The position numbers and the translations under genes are program-made. Below are positions 1-9,528 of a stretch of 64,000 nucleotides of DNA, one piece after another. The stretch's first letter is position 1. Each line of letters begins with the position of its first letter. The notes under the pieces are model-generated. The model searched no databases. It worked only from the letters and a program-made list of their open reading frames with translations, and was not told the DNA's origin. Source of the stretch: an uncultured Nitrospira sp. (GTDB lineage: Bacteria > Nitrospirota > Nitrospiria > Nitrospirales > Nitrospiraceae); contig CABVRX010000006.1 of assembly GCA_902500825.1 (NCBI GenBank), positions 62,001 through 126,000 of the forward strand. The letters are read 5' to 3'.

Positions 1-191
1 CGGACGACATCTTCCACATCAGCCGGCTCCACCAACACATCGGCCGGACCACCGATGCGGAACGACGTGTACGCTTTAAGCGGCACATTGAAGTGAACCG
101 CTCCATGAACACCCGCCACGGCAGAGTCCAATCTACGCTGAGCCGGCGTTGATCGTACCTTCGTTCCATCCTTTTGCACCCGATGCTTCAT
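1..191 (-). CDS. murB: MurB, UDP-N-acetylenolpyruvoylglucosamine reductase (N-terminal part, cut by window edge)
   Basis: Reading the minus strand from the ATG at 191 gives about 63 codons with the segment PLKAYTSFRIGGPADVLV, the typical FAD-binding start of MurB (Thr-Ser-Phe-Arg followed by GGPAD). MurB uses NADPH and FAD to reduce UDP-GlcNAc-enolpyruvate to UDP-MurNAc in the cytoplasm. The gene starts 6 nt after the murC stop, so it belongs to the same dcw transcript. The rest of the gene, with the catalytic Ser and Glu, lies to the left of the window. An ATG overlapping the murC stop is in another frame, so 191 is the first plausible start. Confidence 0.85.
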   Translation of the reverse strand, partial: MKHRVQKDGTKVRSTPAQRRLDSAVAGVHGAVHFNVPLKAYTSFRIGGPADVLVEPADVEDVV

Positions 192-197
192 GACCCA

Positions 198-1685
198 TCA
201 CGCTGATTCAAGCCGGGCAAGAATCCCGGTTCCTGCCTTCCAGATATCGCCCGCGCCCAATGTGATGACGAGATCGCCAGGCCTTAGAGAAGGCAGTACT
301 TGATCCGGGAGTGATTCTTTACGCTCGATGAAGGTCACCGACGGATGGCCTGCAGACTTGATTGTTTCAGCGAGTACGGCTCCGGACACCCCTGGTATCG
401 GTGATTCACCGGCCGGATAAATTTCCGTCGTGAACAGCAGGTCGGCGTGATCAAAGGCATGGGCGAACTCTGCGATGCAATCCCTCGTCCGGCTGTATCG
501 GTGCGGCTGGAAAAGAACGACCAATCGACGGTCCCAGCCTTGCTTCGCGGCAGCGAGGGTCGCTTTCACTTCGGTGGGATGGTGACCATAGTCATCGACC
601 ACCATGATGCCGCCGGCTTCTCCTCGCAAGTGAAACCGCCGTTCGACTCCCGTGAAGGCGGCCAACCCTTTGCGAATCAGGTCTACAGGAATTTCCAGCT
701 CGAGGCCGATGGCAATGGCCGCCAACGCATTTGAAACGTTGTGGATGCCCGGCACGGCCAATCGGAAGGGGCCAAGATTCTTTTCACGGAAATACGTCCG
801 GAACTCGGCACCCCATTGTCTCAGGCTGATGTCGGTGGCTTTGAAATCCGGCGCCATCCCGTCCCGATCGCGAAGCCCATAGGTGTGATACCGCTTGACC
901 AAGTGAGGGAACAACCCGACCAGACGATCGTCATCGGCACACAATACCGCCAACCCATAAAATGGGATTTTGTTGATGAACTCCAAAAAACTTTCGTTGA
1001 TGCGTTCCATCGACCCATAGTGGTCAAGATGCTCACGATCTAAATTGGTCACCGCCACGATGGTCGGCGAGAGACGAAGAAACGATCCGTCGCTTTCGTC
1101 TGCCTCCGCCACGAGCAGATCGCCTCGTCCAAGCCGCGCGTGACTGCCCAAAGCATTAACCTTCCCTCCAATCACCATCGTAGGATCGAGGCCACCCTGC
1201 GCCAATACGTTCGCGACCATCGATGTCGTGGTGGTTTTTCCATGAGCGCCGGCGATGGCCACCCCGAACTTCAGACGCATGAGTTCCGCCAACATCTCCG
1301 CCCGCGGAATGACTGGAATCTGCTTGGCCTTCGCCGCCACAACTTCGGGGTTACTCGCCGCCACGGCGGAAGAGATGACCACAACTTGCGCCTCCCCCAC
1401 ATTGCTGTCTTGGTGTCCGATGAACACTTTCCCACCAAGCTCTTCCAGTCGTTTCGTCGTCTCCGAAGCGTGGAGATCCGAACCGGTCACTTTGTATCCC
1501 ATCGTGAGTAAGACTTCCGCGATGCCGCTCATCCCGGCCCCGCCGATTCCGACGAGATGAATCTGCTGTGTCTTTCGAAAGTGCATACGGCTTAGCCTTT
1601 GTCGTCCTGCGGAAGTCTGTGATCGAACCGCACGTTCCCTGACACCACTAACCTCCGGTCGCTCGAGTAGATTGGTTGATGTCAT
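198..1685 (-). CDS. murC: MurC, UDP-N-acetylmuramate--L-alanine ligase
   Basis: This is the first Mur ligase of the cytoplasmic peptidoglycan pathway; it adds L-alanine to UDP-MurNAc with ATP. The Rossmann-like N-terminus has IHLVGIGGAGMSG, the central P-loop is AGAHGKTTTTSM, and the C-terminal domain has DDYGHHPTEV, all typical of MurC. The 495-aa form starts at an ATG with a good ribosome site (GGGAG, 6 nt spacing) and overlaps murG by 38 nt. A shorter form starting at M34 (1586) fits the usual family N-terminus better but has only a weak site (AAAGG). The product is certain; the start is not. Confidence 0.95.
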   Translation of the reverse strand: MTSTNLLERPEVSGVRERAVRSQTSAGRQRLSRMHFRKTQQIHLVGIGGAGMSGIAEVLLTMGYKVTGSDLHASETTKRLEELGGKVFIGHQDSNVGEAQVVVISSAVAASNPEVVAAKAKQIPVIPRAEMLAELMRLKFGVAIAGAHGKTTTTSMVANVLAQGGLDPTMVIGGKVNALGSHARLGRGDLLVAEADESDGSFLRLSPTIVAVTNLDREHLDHYGSMERINESFLEFINKIPFYGLAVLCADDDRLVGLFPHLVKRYHTYGLRDRDGMAPDFKATDISLRQWGAEFRTYFREKNLGPFRLAVPGIHNVSNALAAIAIGLELEIPVDLIRKGLAAFTGVERRFHLRGEAGGIMVVDDYGHHPTEVKATLAAAKQGWDRRLVVLFQPHRYSRTRDCIAEFAHAFDHADLLFTTEIYPAGESPIPGVSGAVLAETIKSAGHPSVTFIERKESLPDQVLPSLRPGDLVITLGAGDIWKAGTGILARLESA

Positions 1686-2769
1686 ATGTCACTCCCATGA
1701 GCGCGCAACATTCACCGACAATCATTTCGCCGGCATCGATTCGTCTCATCTCAAAACTCTTCTGTTGCATCTTCTCCAGCCGTTGAGGATCCGATAAAAC
1801 CGCTTCGATCATATCACTCAGCTTCGCCCTCGTAAGATCTGTCTGTGGAAGAACAATGGCACCTCCGGCTGCTTCCATCGCCCGCGCATTCTTCATCTGG
1901 TGGTCATAAATGGCCGTCGGCAGCGGAATCAAAATGGCGGCCTTCCCACAGGCCGTCAGTTCGGCGATCGTCATCGCACCGGCGCGGGCCACCACCAGAT
2001 CGGCCGTCCGCAGAACGGCAGGCATGTCGTAGAGAAATGGGACGACCTTGGCTTGAATTCCCAGCGCTCGGTACGCGTCTTTGACTCGCTCAAAATCTCC
2101 CTCCCCGGTTTGATGAGTAATATTCAGGTCGGGAAGGCGCTGGCTCAGCATCGACACTCCTTCCAACACCGCGCTGTTGATGGCTTTGGCCCCCTGGCTT
2201 CCTCCGAAAATCAGCACGTGCCGGCCTTCATGCTTGGTTGATGCGTCGCCGGTTGGTGGCGCCAAAAATTCCTGTCGGATCGGTGTCCCGACAATACGAA
2301 CCTTTCGTCGGTCAAAGAAAGTCCCGGCCGATTCAAATGCCAAAAAAATCTTCTGCGCAAAGGGAGCGACGACTTTGTTGGCCAATCCGGGATGGGCATT
2401 GGGCTCCAGAATGACCCGAGCAATTCCTTTCAACGCAGCAGCAACCAACATGGTCGGACTCGTATAGCCCCCTACTCCAATCACTAAATCAGCCTTTCGC
2501 CGCTTCAGAATGTCCAGCGATTGCCGGATCCCAATAGGCACAGATACTACGCCCTTTATGATATCCAGCAGTCCCTTTCCCATAACCGGCTTAGCGGTGA
2601 TAAAAACCAACTCAAATCCTTCATGAGCGAGCACCCTGGACTCGATCCCGCGCGCCGTCCCGACAAAGAGAATGTTCGTAGAAGAGTCGCGGCGCAGAAA
2701 CTCTCGAGCCAGCGCCACAGCCGGGTAGAGATGCCCACCGGTCCCACCCGCGGCAATCACGATCGTCAT
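1648..2769 (-). CDS. murG: MurG, UDP-N-acetylglucosamine--lipid I transferase
   Basis: MurG adds GlcNAc to lipid I on the inner membrane face to give lipid II. The 373-aa product begins MTIVIAAGGTGGHLYPA, the Gly-rich loop of the family, and contains GVGGYTSPTMLVAA, FGGSQGAKAIN and ARAGAMTIAEL, which match the lipid- and UDP-GlcNAc-binding loops of GT28 enzymes. The ATG at 2769 overlaps the ftsW stop as ATGA, pointing to translational coupling; an ATG at 2784 is also possible. The open frame continues upstream to 4158, but that part is the antisense of nothing real: it is ftsW and murD read out of frame. Confidence 0.95.
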   Translation of the reverse strand: MTIVIAAGGTGGHLYPAVALAREFLRRDSSTNILFVGTARGIESRVLAHEGFELVFITAKPVMGKGLLDIIKGVVSVPIGIRQSLDILKRRKADLVIGVGGYTSPTMLVAAALKGIARVILEPNAHPGLANKVVAPFAQKIFLAFESAGTFFDRRKVRIVGTPIRQEFLAPPTGDASTKHEGRHVLIFGGSQGAKAINSAVLEGVSMLSQRLPDLNITHQTGEGDFERVKDAYRALGIQAKVVPFLYDMPAVLRTADLVVARAGAMTIAELTACGKAAILIPLPTAIYDHQMKNARAMEAAGGAIVLPQTDLTRAKLSDMIEAVLSDPQRLEKMQQKSFEMRRIDAGEMIVGECCALMGVTYDINQSTRATGG

Positions 2770-3977
2770 CGTCGGCTCGCCCATCCGCGTCCGCTCTGCC
2801 GGCTCGTCTCTTCTCGTCCAGCCTGCCGATCCCGCGAGATGCTCAGCAAAATCCCTACTCCGGTCAGGCAGATCACCAAGGACGATCCGCCATAACTGAC
2901 GAACGGCAGCGTAAGACCTTTGGTCGGTAACAGCCCCGTCACAACACAGGCATTGATCAGCGCCTGGATACCGATGAGCGTCGTGACGCCGATTCCCAGA
3001 TAGCGGCCGAACGGAATGCGTGCCCTGGTGGAGATCTGAAATCCCCGAATCACGAAGAGCGCGAAGAAGAGCACGATGATCCCCGCTCCAACGAACCCAA
3101 GTTCTTCGCCGATGAGTGCCAGCACAAAATCGGTATGGGCTTCCGGGAGATAGAACAGTTTTTGTTTGCCTTCCCCCAACCCCACTCCAAAAAGTCCGCC
3201 GCTGCCGAATGCCAGGAACGATTGAGTAATCTGGAATCCGGTATCCGATGGATCGCTCCACGGGTCCAGGAATGCCATAAGTCGTCGACGCCGATATTCG
3301 GAAGTCAAGACAAGCGCGAGCCCGATCAACCCCGAGCATAAGGCCATCGTTGAGAGATGAGACAAGCGCGCACCGCCGACGAACAAGAGCCCTCCCGTCA
3401 CTAACCCCAACACCACCACGGTTCCCAAATCGGGCTCCAAAAGGATCAATCCACAGACAATCCCAATGACGAGCAGCACCGGCAGCAGCCCCGTTGAGAA
3501 ATGCTGGAGCCGATCGTCTTTTTTTGCAAGGTACGCGGCGAGATAGATCACCGCGATCAACTTCGCCATCTCGGCCGGTTGAATCGAAATCGGTCCAAGG
3601 TGCAGCCACCGCCTGGCCCCCTTCGCCGCCACACCGATCGACGGAATCAACACCATCACCAGCAACACCGTGATTAGGCCAAGAAGAGGAAGCGCCAATC
3701 GTTTCCACCAGACATAGTCGATTCGAGACACCACATGGAGCAGCACAAGCCCGAATGTCAGCCAAGCAAGCTGTCGTTTCAGGAAGTACCAAGAGTCGTG
3801 CAAACGCTTGTTTTCTCCCGCTGACACGGCGCTTGCGCTGAAGATCATCACAAGGCCGACCAACGCCAGTGTAATGGTCATGAACAGCAAGATATGATCC
3901 ATCCCTACCTGCTTCGGAGCACGCGGGCTGACGGTGGACCATGGCAACGCCAAGGTCCCTGCAGATCTCTGTGACAT
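2766..3977 (-). CDS. ftsW: FtsW, SEDS-family septal peptidoglycan glycosyltransferase
   Basis: FtsW is a multi-spanning membrane protein that polymerises lipid II at the division septum with a partner class B PBP, here probably FtsI encoded upstream in the same operon. About ten hydrophobic segments are seen. SEDS features include the large periplasmic-loop region with DPWSDPSDTGFQITQS, the PEAHTDFVLALIGEELG stretch and the C-terminal GLLPTKGLTLPFVSYGGSS motif. The ATG at 3977 is preceded closely by in-frame stops, so it is the longest possible start; M26 (MDHILLF) after GGTAGGG is an alternative. It overlaps murG by 4 nt. Confidence 0.94.
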   Translation of the reverse strand: MSQRSAGTLALPWSTVSPRAPKQVGMDHILLFMTITLALVGLVMIFSASAVSAGENKRLHDSWYFLKRQLAWLTFGLVLLHVVSRIDYVWWKRLALPLLGLITVLLVMVLIPSIGVAAKGARRWLHLGPISIQPAEMAKLIAVIYLAAYLAKKDDRLQHFSTGLLPVLLVIGIVCGLILLEPDLGTVVVLGLVTGGLLFVGGARLSHLSTMALCSGLIGLALVLTSEYRRRRLMAFLDPWSDPSDTGFQITQSFLAFGSGGLFGVGLGEGKQKLFYLPEAHTDFVLALIGEELGFVGAGIIVLFFALFVIRGFQISTRARIPFGRYLGIGVTTLIGIQALINACVVTGLLPTKGLTLPFVSYGGSSLVICLTGVGILLSISRDRQAGREETSRQSGRGWASRR

Positions 3978-4012
3978 TTTTCAGCGTCAATGCTCCTCTG
4001 CCCTGCCGTCGG

Positions 4013-5428
4013 TTACACCGGCAAAGATTGCACGAGAGCTTTAAATTGCCGTCCTCGGTCTTGATAATCGGCAAACATGTCGAAACTCGCACAGGCCGGC
4101 GACAGGAGGACCACGTCGCCGGCCTGTGCTTTGGATGCCGCCAGCTCAACGGCCTCACGCAATGTGCCTGCCCATTCGATCCCCTGATACCCTTTCATCG
4201 CATTCGCGATCAACCGTGCCGCCTCGCCGATTAGAATGAGCCCCTTCACTTTCTGACGAATCGCCGGAGCCAACCGGGAGAAATCCCCTCCCTTGTCGCG
4301 TCCACCGGCGATAAGCCAAATCGGTTGGTCGATACTCTCCAACGCCTTGAGTGTCGCATCCACGTTGGTGCCCTTAGAGTCGTTGATGAACCGTATGCCT
4401 CGGCGCTCACGAACGACCTCCAACGCATGTTCCAATCCAGGAAACTCTCCGAGAACCTGGCGGATGATATCGAGAGAGCACCCGCTCAGGAGCGCATAGG
4501 TGGCAGCCACCATGGCGTTTTCGATGTTGTGATTGCCGATGATCTTGACCTCGCTCCTGGCACAGATCTCCTGAGTCCGGCCTCCGATGATCGTCATGAT
4601 GCGGTCTCGATCGAGATAGGTTCCCCCTGCCAGATCGGAAGGCAATGTCTGGGTTCTTGTGAAACCGAGTATGCTGGCCCTCACGCTCCGACGCAGAGGA
4701 GCTACCCTTGAATCATCCAAATTGAAGAGTGCGTAGTCGGACGGAGTTTGGTTCTCGAATATTCTGGTTTTGGCCGCGATATATTCGTCGATCGACTCAT
4801 AGCGATCCTGATGGTCCATCGTCACGTTGAGAATCGCGGCAATCCATGGATGAAACTGCTCGATGGTTTCCAATTGGAAACTCGACACTTCGACCACCAA
4901 CGCATCGTACGGGCATGGACGCCCCGTCTTCATGGCTTGCAGCGACTGTACGGCGGCCTCACTAATCGCCGTGCCCAGATTCCCGCCGACAAATATCCGC
5001 TTTCCGTTCTCTTGCAGCATTTTCCCGATCAGCGTGACCGTCGTGCTCTTCCCATTGGTACCGGTCAACGCCAGAATCGGAGCGGATAGAAACCGCGACG
5101 CGAGATCAAGCTCACTGATGACCTTCGCACCTCGACGTCGAACCCGTTCAAGGGCCTCCAACCGATAGGGTACTCCAGGACTAATCACGACAAGTTCGGC
5201 CTGGTCGAGAGCCGATTCATAATCGCGGCCCAGCACAAGACGGGTTGCCGCCTGATCCAGAGATCCAAGCACCTCGAGCAACTCACCCTGCTCCTTCCGG
5301 TCGGCCACCGTCACCAACGCGCCGGCTTCTTGTAATAAGCGGGCTGCCGCTACACCGCTCCGTGCCAGTCCAACGACTGTAACGCGAGCTCCTGCCAACT
5401 GTGTGGTGTCCACTCCTACCATGCCCAT
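4013..5428 (-). CDS. murD: MurD, UDP-N-acetylmuramoylalanine--D-glutamate ligase
   Basis: MurD adds D-glutamate to UDP-MurNAc-L-Ala in the cytoplasm. The sequence shows the N-terminal Rossmann motif [14 protein letters not shown], the P-loop [13 protein letters not shown], the [11 protein letters not shown] segment of the central domain, and [11 protein letters not shown] of the ligase core. The start is placed at 5428, where TAATG overlaps the mraY stop by 1 nt, giving 471 aa; the frame is open 19 codons further upstream inside mraY but that extension is not family-like. The gap to ftsW is 35 nt, so the genes are co-transcribed. Confidence 0.95.
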   Translation of the reverse strand: MGMVGVDTTQLAGARVTVVGLARSGVAAARLLQEAGALVTVADRKEQGELLEVLGSLDQAATRLVLGRDYESALDQAELVVISPGVPYRLEALERVRRRGAKVISELDLASRFLSAPILALTGTNGKSTTVTLIGKMLQENGKRIFVGGNLGTAISEAAVQSLQAMKTGRPCPYDALVVEVSSFQLETIEQFHPWIAAILNVTMDHQDRYESIDEYIAAKTRIFENQTPSDYALFNLDDSRVAPLRRSVRASILGFTRTQTLPSDLAGGTYLDRDRIMTIIGGRTQEICARSEVKIIGNHNIENAMVAATYALLSGCSLDIIRQVLGEFPGLEHALEVVRERRGIRFINDSKGTNVDATLKALESIDQPIWLIAGGRDKGGDFSRLAPAIRQKVKGLILIGEAARLIANAMKGYQGIEWAGTLREAVELAASKAQAGDVVLLSPACASFDMFADYQDRGRQFKALVQSLPV

Positions 5429-6504
5429 TACCTCAGCTTGAGCGTGCTCAAGCTCAATAGCGCCAGCAAAATAGCGATGATCCACAGACGCACGACGACT
5501 TTCGGCTCTTCCCAGCCTTTCATCTCAAAATGATGATGAATCGGAGCCATGAGAAAGATCCGTTTTCCTCTGGATTTGTATGAGGCGACTTGGAAAATGA
5601 CTGAGACGGCCTCGATCACGAAGACCCCGCCGACCATCAGCAACAACAACTCATGCTTGCTGATGACGGCGACCGCCCCAAGAGCCGCTCCAAGCGGGAG
5701 CGACCCGACATCTCCCATGAAGACCGAGGCCGGATACGTGTTGAACCACAGGAACCCAAGACTTGAACCCAGGATGGCCGCCGTAAAGACCGCCAACTCT
5801 CCGGCTCCGTCGATGTGCGGGATCAAAAGATATTCCGACATCAATCGGTGACCGGTAACATAGGCAACCACGGTGTACGCTAATGCCGCAATCATCACCG
5901 GACCGATGGCCAGCCCATCGAGACCATCAGTGAGGTTGACGGCGTTGGAGCTTCCAACGATCACCAGGACGGCAAAAACAACATAAAACCATCCCAAATC
6001 GGGTGTGAAATTCTTGAAAAAGGGCACGCTCAGCTTCGTGTTGTAGCCTGGCAGCGAATACAAAATCAGCGCCACGATGAGCGCAATGGCTATTTGAGCC
6101 GTGAACTTTTGCGACGCCGAAAGCCCTTTCGAGCGAGCCTTGATGAATTTGAGATAGTCATCCACAAACCCAATGGCGCAAAACCCCAGCGTCGCCGCAA
6201 GAACCAGCCAGATATGGGGACGTGAGATGTCGGCCCAGAGCAGCGTCGACAACGTGACTGCGAAGATAATGAGAATGCCACCCATCGTGGGCGTTCCACT
6301 TTTGGCCAAATGGCGCTTTGGTCCGTCGTCGCGTATCTGCTGGCCCAGTTTGATTTCTTGGAGCTTTCGGATCACCCACGGCGCGAGCACGAATGCGATC
6401 AAGAACGCAGTAACAGCGGCGTAAATGATGCGAAAGCTCTGGTACCGAAAGACATTTAGAAACGAGAACTCTTTATGGAACGGATAGAGCCAGATATACA
6501 GCAT
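5428..6504 (-). CDS. mraY: MraY, phospho-MurNAc-pentapeptide translocase (lipid I synthase)
   Basis: MraY transfers phospho-MurNAc-pentapeptide from UDP to undecaprenyl phosphate at the inner membrane. The 358-aa protein has around ten membrane segments and the signature blocks [16 protein letters not shown] (the Asp-Asp pair), [13 protein letters not shown] and [12 protein letters not shown], all characteristic of MraY. It follows murF by 14 nt and shares one base with murD. The length and motifs are normal, with no sign of damage. Confidence 0.97.
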   Translation of the reverse strand: MLYIWLYPFHKEFSFLNVFRYQSFRIIYAAVTAFLIAFVLAPWVIRKLQEIKLGQQIRDDGPKRHLAKSGTPTMGGILIIFAVTLSTLLWADISRPHIWLVLAATLGFCAIGFVDDYLKFIKARSKGLSASQKFTAQIAIALIVALILYSLPGYNTKLSVPFFKNFTPDLGWFYVVFAVLVIVGSSNAVNLTDGLDGLAIGPVMIAALAYTVVAYVTGHRLMSEYLLIPHIDGAGELAVFTAAILGSSLGFLWFNTYPASVFMGDVGSLPLGAALGAVAVISKHELLLLMVGGVFVIEAVSVIFQVASYKSRGKRIFLMAPIHHHFEMKGWEEPKVVVRLWIIAILLALLSLSTLKLR

Positions 6505-6518
6505 AGCCTGGACGACCG

Positions 6519-7967
6519 TTACGAAGCCTTCTTCGTGATACGTTTTGCTCTTTTGAGCGCCTCAGCGACCAACTCCAGTTTCATGCCGCGCGACGCTTTG
6601 ATCAACACGGCATCGCCCGGTTTTACGACCGTTTTCACCACGATCGCGGCATTGCGTGCATCCGGCACTTCGAGAATACGAGATTGATCCAGTCCTGCCT
6701 GTTTCGCCCCTTTGGCGAGGCTTCGCCCTAATACGCCGCAAGCTACGAGCAGATCGACCCCTTGGCATGCCAGGAAGCCGCCGACCTCCTCGTGCATCAG
6801 AGGAGCATTCGGACCTAATTCCAGCATGTCTCCAAGAACGGCAATTTTCTTTCGTTTCGTCCCCGTTTGCGCGAGCAACTGCACCGCCGCTTTCATAGAG
6901 GCAGGATTGGCATTGTAACAATCGACGATCAGCTTCACGCCCTGATAGACCCGCACCTGTGACCGCATGGCAGCAGGCCGAAAACGGGACAACCCTTGAG
7001 CGATCGCCCCTCCAGATAAGCCCAAGATCGAACCGACCGCCCCGGCGGCCAACGCATTGGTGACATTGTGCTCTCCTTGAACACGGATATGAACCGTGGT
7101 GTGGCGTACGGCTCCTGGAAGCAGAAGACGAAAGATCGTCCCATTGCGCCCATCGGATTTCACGTCCATCGCGCGGACGTCGGCATTAGATGAAAAACCG
7201 AAAGATACCACACGACATCGAGATCGCCCGGCAAGATAGCCGTAATACGAATCATCCGCGTTCAGGATTGCAGTTCCATCACGGGGAAGAAGATCAAGCA
7301 ACTCGGCCTTCGCGTGGGCCGATGTTTCCATCGTACCGAAAAACTCTAAATGGTCCGGGCCGATGTTTGTAATGATTCCGATCGTGGGTCTGGCTACTTC
7401 ACAAAGCCTGGAGGTCTGGCCGACATTATCGACTCCCATCTCGATGACCGCTCCCTCGTGTCGATCATTGAGGCGAAGCACGGTCTGCGGAACGCCCACA
7501 CGATTGTTCAGATTGCCTTCGGTCTTGAGGATCTTCCAACGATGAGCCATGACATCGGCGACCATTTCCTTCGTCGTCGTCTTGCCGTTGCTTCCCGTGA
7601 CCGCCACGACAGGAATTTGAAATCGGCTTCGGTGATACGCAGCCAACTGCTGGTAGGCATAGAGTGGATCGTTGACGCCGAGGATAAGTGGCTGGGTCCG
7701 CTTCGTGCCACGTTTCAGGGCAAGTCTCGACACATCGTAGGAATCCAGCACGACCGCTCCAACTGCCCCACGCGACAGCGCTGTGACCACAAAGTCATGG
7801 CCGTCGAATCGATCACCTTTCAGCGCGAGAAAGAGATCTCCGGATCGCAGAGACCGAGTATCCAAGCTGATTCGCCGGATACGGCGATTGTTCCAACCGA
7901 TTCCTTCGCCGGCCAAGACTCTTGCGCCGATTACTTCTCGCAATTCTTCGACGGTAAACAGAGTCAT
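6519..7967 (-). CDS. murF: MurF, UDP-N-acetylmuramoyl-tripeptide--D-alanyl-D-alanine ligase
   Basis: MurF adds D-Ala-D-Ala to the UDP-MurNAc tripeptide, completing the soluble precursor. Seen are SLDTRSLRSGDLFLALKG in the N-terminal domain, the P-loop VTGSNGKTTTKEM, and DCYNANPASM and AVLGDMLELG in the later domains. I place the start at the ATG at 7967 (482 aa, MTLFTVEELREVIG). A longer reading from a TTG at 8033 would overlap murE and add 22 residues unlike the family. It lies 40 nt after murE and 14 nt before mraY. Confidence 0.94.
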   Translation of the reverse strand: MTLFTVEELREVIGARVLAGEGIGWNNRRIRRISLDTRSLRSGDLFLALKGDRFDGHDFVVTALSRGAVGAVVLDSYDVSRLALKRGTKRTQPLILGVNDPLYAYQQLAAYHRSRFQIPVVAVTGSNGKTTTKEMVADVMAHRWKILKTEGNLNNRVGVPQTVLRLNDRHEGAVIEMGVDNVGQTSRLCEVARPTIGIITNIGPDHLEFFGTMETSAHAKAELLDLLPRDGTAILNADDSYYGYLAGRSRCRVVSFGFSSNADVRAMDVKSDGRNGTIFRLLLPGAVRHTTVHIRVQGEHNVTNALAAGAVGSILGLSGGAIAQGLSRFRPAAMRSQVRVYQGVKLIVDCYNANPASMKAAVQLLAQTGTKRKKIAVLGDMLELGPNAPLMHEEVGGFLACQGVDLLVACGVLGRSLAKGAKQAGLDQSRILEVPDARNAAIVVKTVVKPGDAVLIKASRGMKLELVAEALKRAKRITKKAS

Positions 7968-8007
7968 CTGGAGCTTCCGTGCACCGACCGGCCTCTGCTC
8001 CCGTGAG

Positions 8008-9510
8008 CTAGACACGGGTTCCGAGTCGTTCAATGGCGTTGCGCGCCACCTCGCGATCGTCGAAATGAACCTTCTTTGTACCGATGATCTGGTAATCTTC
8101 GTGCCCTTTACCGGCGATCAAAACGATATCTCCACTATGGGCATCCCGCACCGCCTCCTCGATGGCTTCTCGCCGATCAGGAATTTTTCGATATTGGACG
8201 TGTGGCCGTTGTCGCAGCGCTTCGATCACCCCGACTTCGACTTGTTCCAGAATTGAGAGCGGGTCCTCGGTTCGTGGATTATCCGAGGTCAACATCACGA
8301 CGTCGCTGTAGCGCACGGCTGCTGCTCCCATCTTCGGCCTCTTTCCCCGGTCACGGTCTCCACCGCACCCAAAGACCGTGATGATGCGTCCGGTCTTCAA
8401 CGCTTGTGCCGCCGTCAGTAATCGGATCAGCGCGTCTTCGGTGTGGGCATAATCGACGGCCACCGTAAACGGTTGACCTGCCATCACACGCTCAAACCGT
8501 CCCGGTACGTTACTGACTCTCGCCACAGCCTCACGAATTTGCGCAATCGTGGCCCCTTCGTGTAGGGCGACCCCGATGGCAGCTAACAAATTGTAGACAT
8601 TGTGCTCACCCACGAGATGACTCTCGATGGGGAAGCTTCCGACCGGAGTCGCGGCGGTAAAGGCTGTGCCCTGAAGAGACAACCGCACCGCTACAGCACG
8701 CAGATCCGCCTTGGTCTTTAATGCATAGGTCCAAACGGGGACAGGACAACGCTCGACAATACGAGTTCCGTAGGGGTCATCGATGTTGACGATCGCCCGT
8801 TTATTCGTCTTGCCGCCTCCTTTCAATCCTGTAAAAAGTCTGAGTTTCGCTTGAAAGTACTCTTCCATGGTCTTGTGAAAGTCGAGATGATCCTGAGTCA
8901 GATTTGAAAAGACCGCTACGTCATATTCGCATCCACTCGTGCGCTCTTGCGCCAGGGCGTGAGAGGACACTTCCATCACTGCAGTTGTGCAGCCGTCGGC
9001 GACCATCCTGGCAAGCAGCTGTTGCAGTTCAAGCGAGCCAGGCGTCGTGTGCGTAGCCGGCATCGTGCGCTCACCGATCTGATAGGCGACGGTTCCAATC
9101 AACCCGACTGGGTGGTCCAGAGTTTCCAACAAGGCTTTGCAGATATACGTTGTGGTGGTTTTCCCGTTCGTCCCAGTCACGCCGATCATTCGCATATGCG
9201 ACGAGGGCTCTCCATAGAATCGGCTCCCCAATAGGCCGAGGGCCTTTCTGGAGTCGTCAACGCGGACGAAAGGAAGAGCCGCCTCCCGCACCGGTTGCTG
9301 CGACACCAACGCGACCATTCCCCCTCTTATCGCCGTTGGAATAAATTCATGTCCATCGACTTGCTCACCTTTTACGGCGACAAAGAGACTGCCGGTCGAG
9401 ACGGATCGAGAATCATCGGTGATCGCGTTTACGGTCACGTCCAAATTTCCATGACGATCACGAATCTTCACTTGTCCTTCGAGGGCCTGAAGCAGGGTTG
9501 CCAAAGTCAT
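8008..9510 (-). CDS. murE: MurE, UDP-MurNAc-L-Ala-D-Glu--meso-diaminopimelate ligase
   Basis: MurE adds the third residue of the peptide stem. The P-loop is VTGTNGKTTTTY and the substrate motif is SDNPRTEDP; a DNPR motif is the known marker of the meso-diaminopimelate-adding type, so the wall is predicted to be the Gram-negative A1gamma type. The frame is open from a TTG at 9522; I choose the ATG at 9510 (MTLATLLQALEG, 500 aa), although the ATG at 9516 is equally possible. It starts about 18 nt after ftsI and is followed by murF. Confidence 0.95.
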   Translation of the reverse strand: MTLATLLQALEGQVKIRDRHGNLDVTVNAITDDSRSVSTGSLFVAVKGEQVDGHEFIPTAIRGGMVALVSQQPVREAALPFVRVDDSRKALGLLGSRFYGEPSSHMRMIGVTGTNGKTTTTYICKALLETLDHPVGLIGTVAYQIGERTMPATHTTPGSLELQQLLARMVADGCTTAVMEVSSHALAQERTSGCEYDVAVFSNLTQDHLDFHKTMEEYFQAKLRLFTGLKGGGKTNKRAIVNIDDPYGTRIVERCPVPVWTYALKTKADLRAVAVRLSLQGTAFTAATPVGSFPIESHLVGEHNVYNLLAAIGVALHEGATIAQIREAVARVSNVPGRFERVMAGQPFTVAVDYAHTEDALIRLLTAAQALKTGRIITVFGCGGDRDRGKRPKMGAAAVRYSDVVMLTSDNPRTEDPLSILEQVEVGVIEALRQRPHVQYRKIPDRREAIEEAVRDAHSGDIVLIAGKGHEDYQIIGTKKVHFDDREVARNAIERLGTRV

Positions 9511-9528
9511 CGACATGTCCAAATAGAA

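Noticed and set aside
2770-4158. Long minus-strand open frame upstream of the murG start
   Set aside because: It runs through ftsW and murD in another frame, and neither its residues nor a ribosome site support an extended MurG; the MTIV start overlaps ftsW as ATGA.
7350-8006. 218-codon plus-strand frame opposite murF
   Set aside because: It is the shadow of murF on the other strand; no family features or start site.
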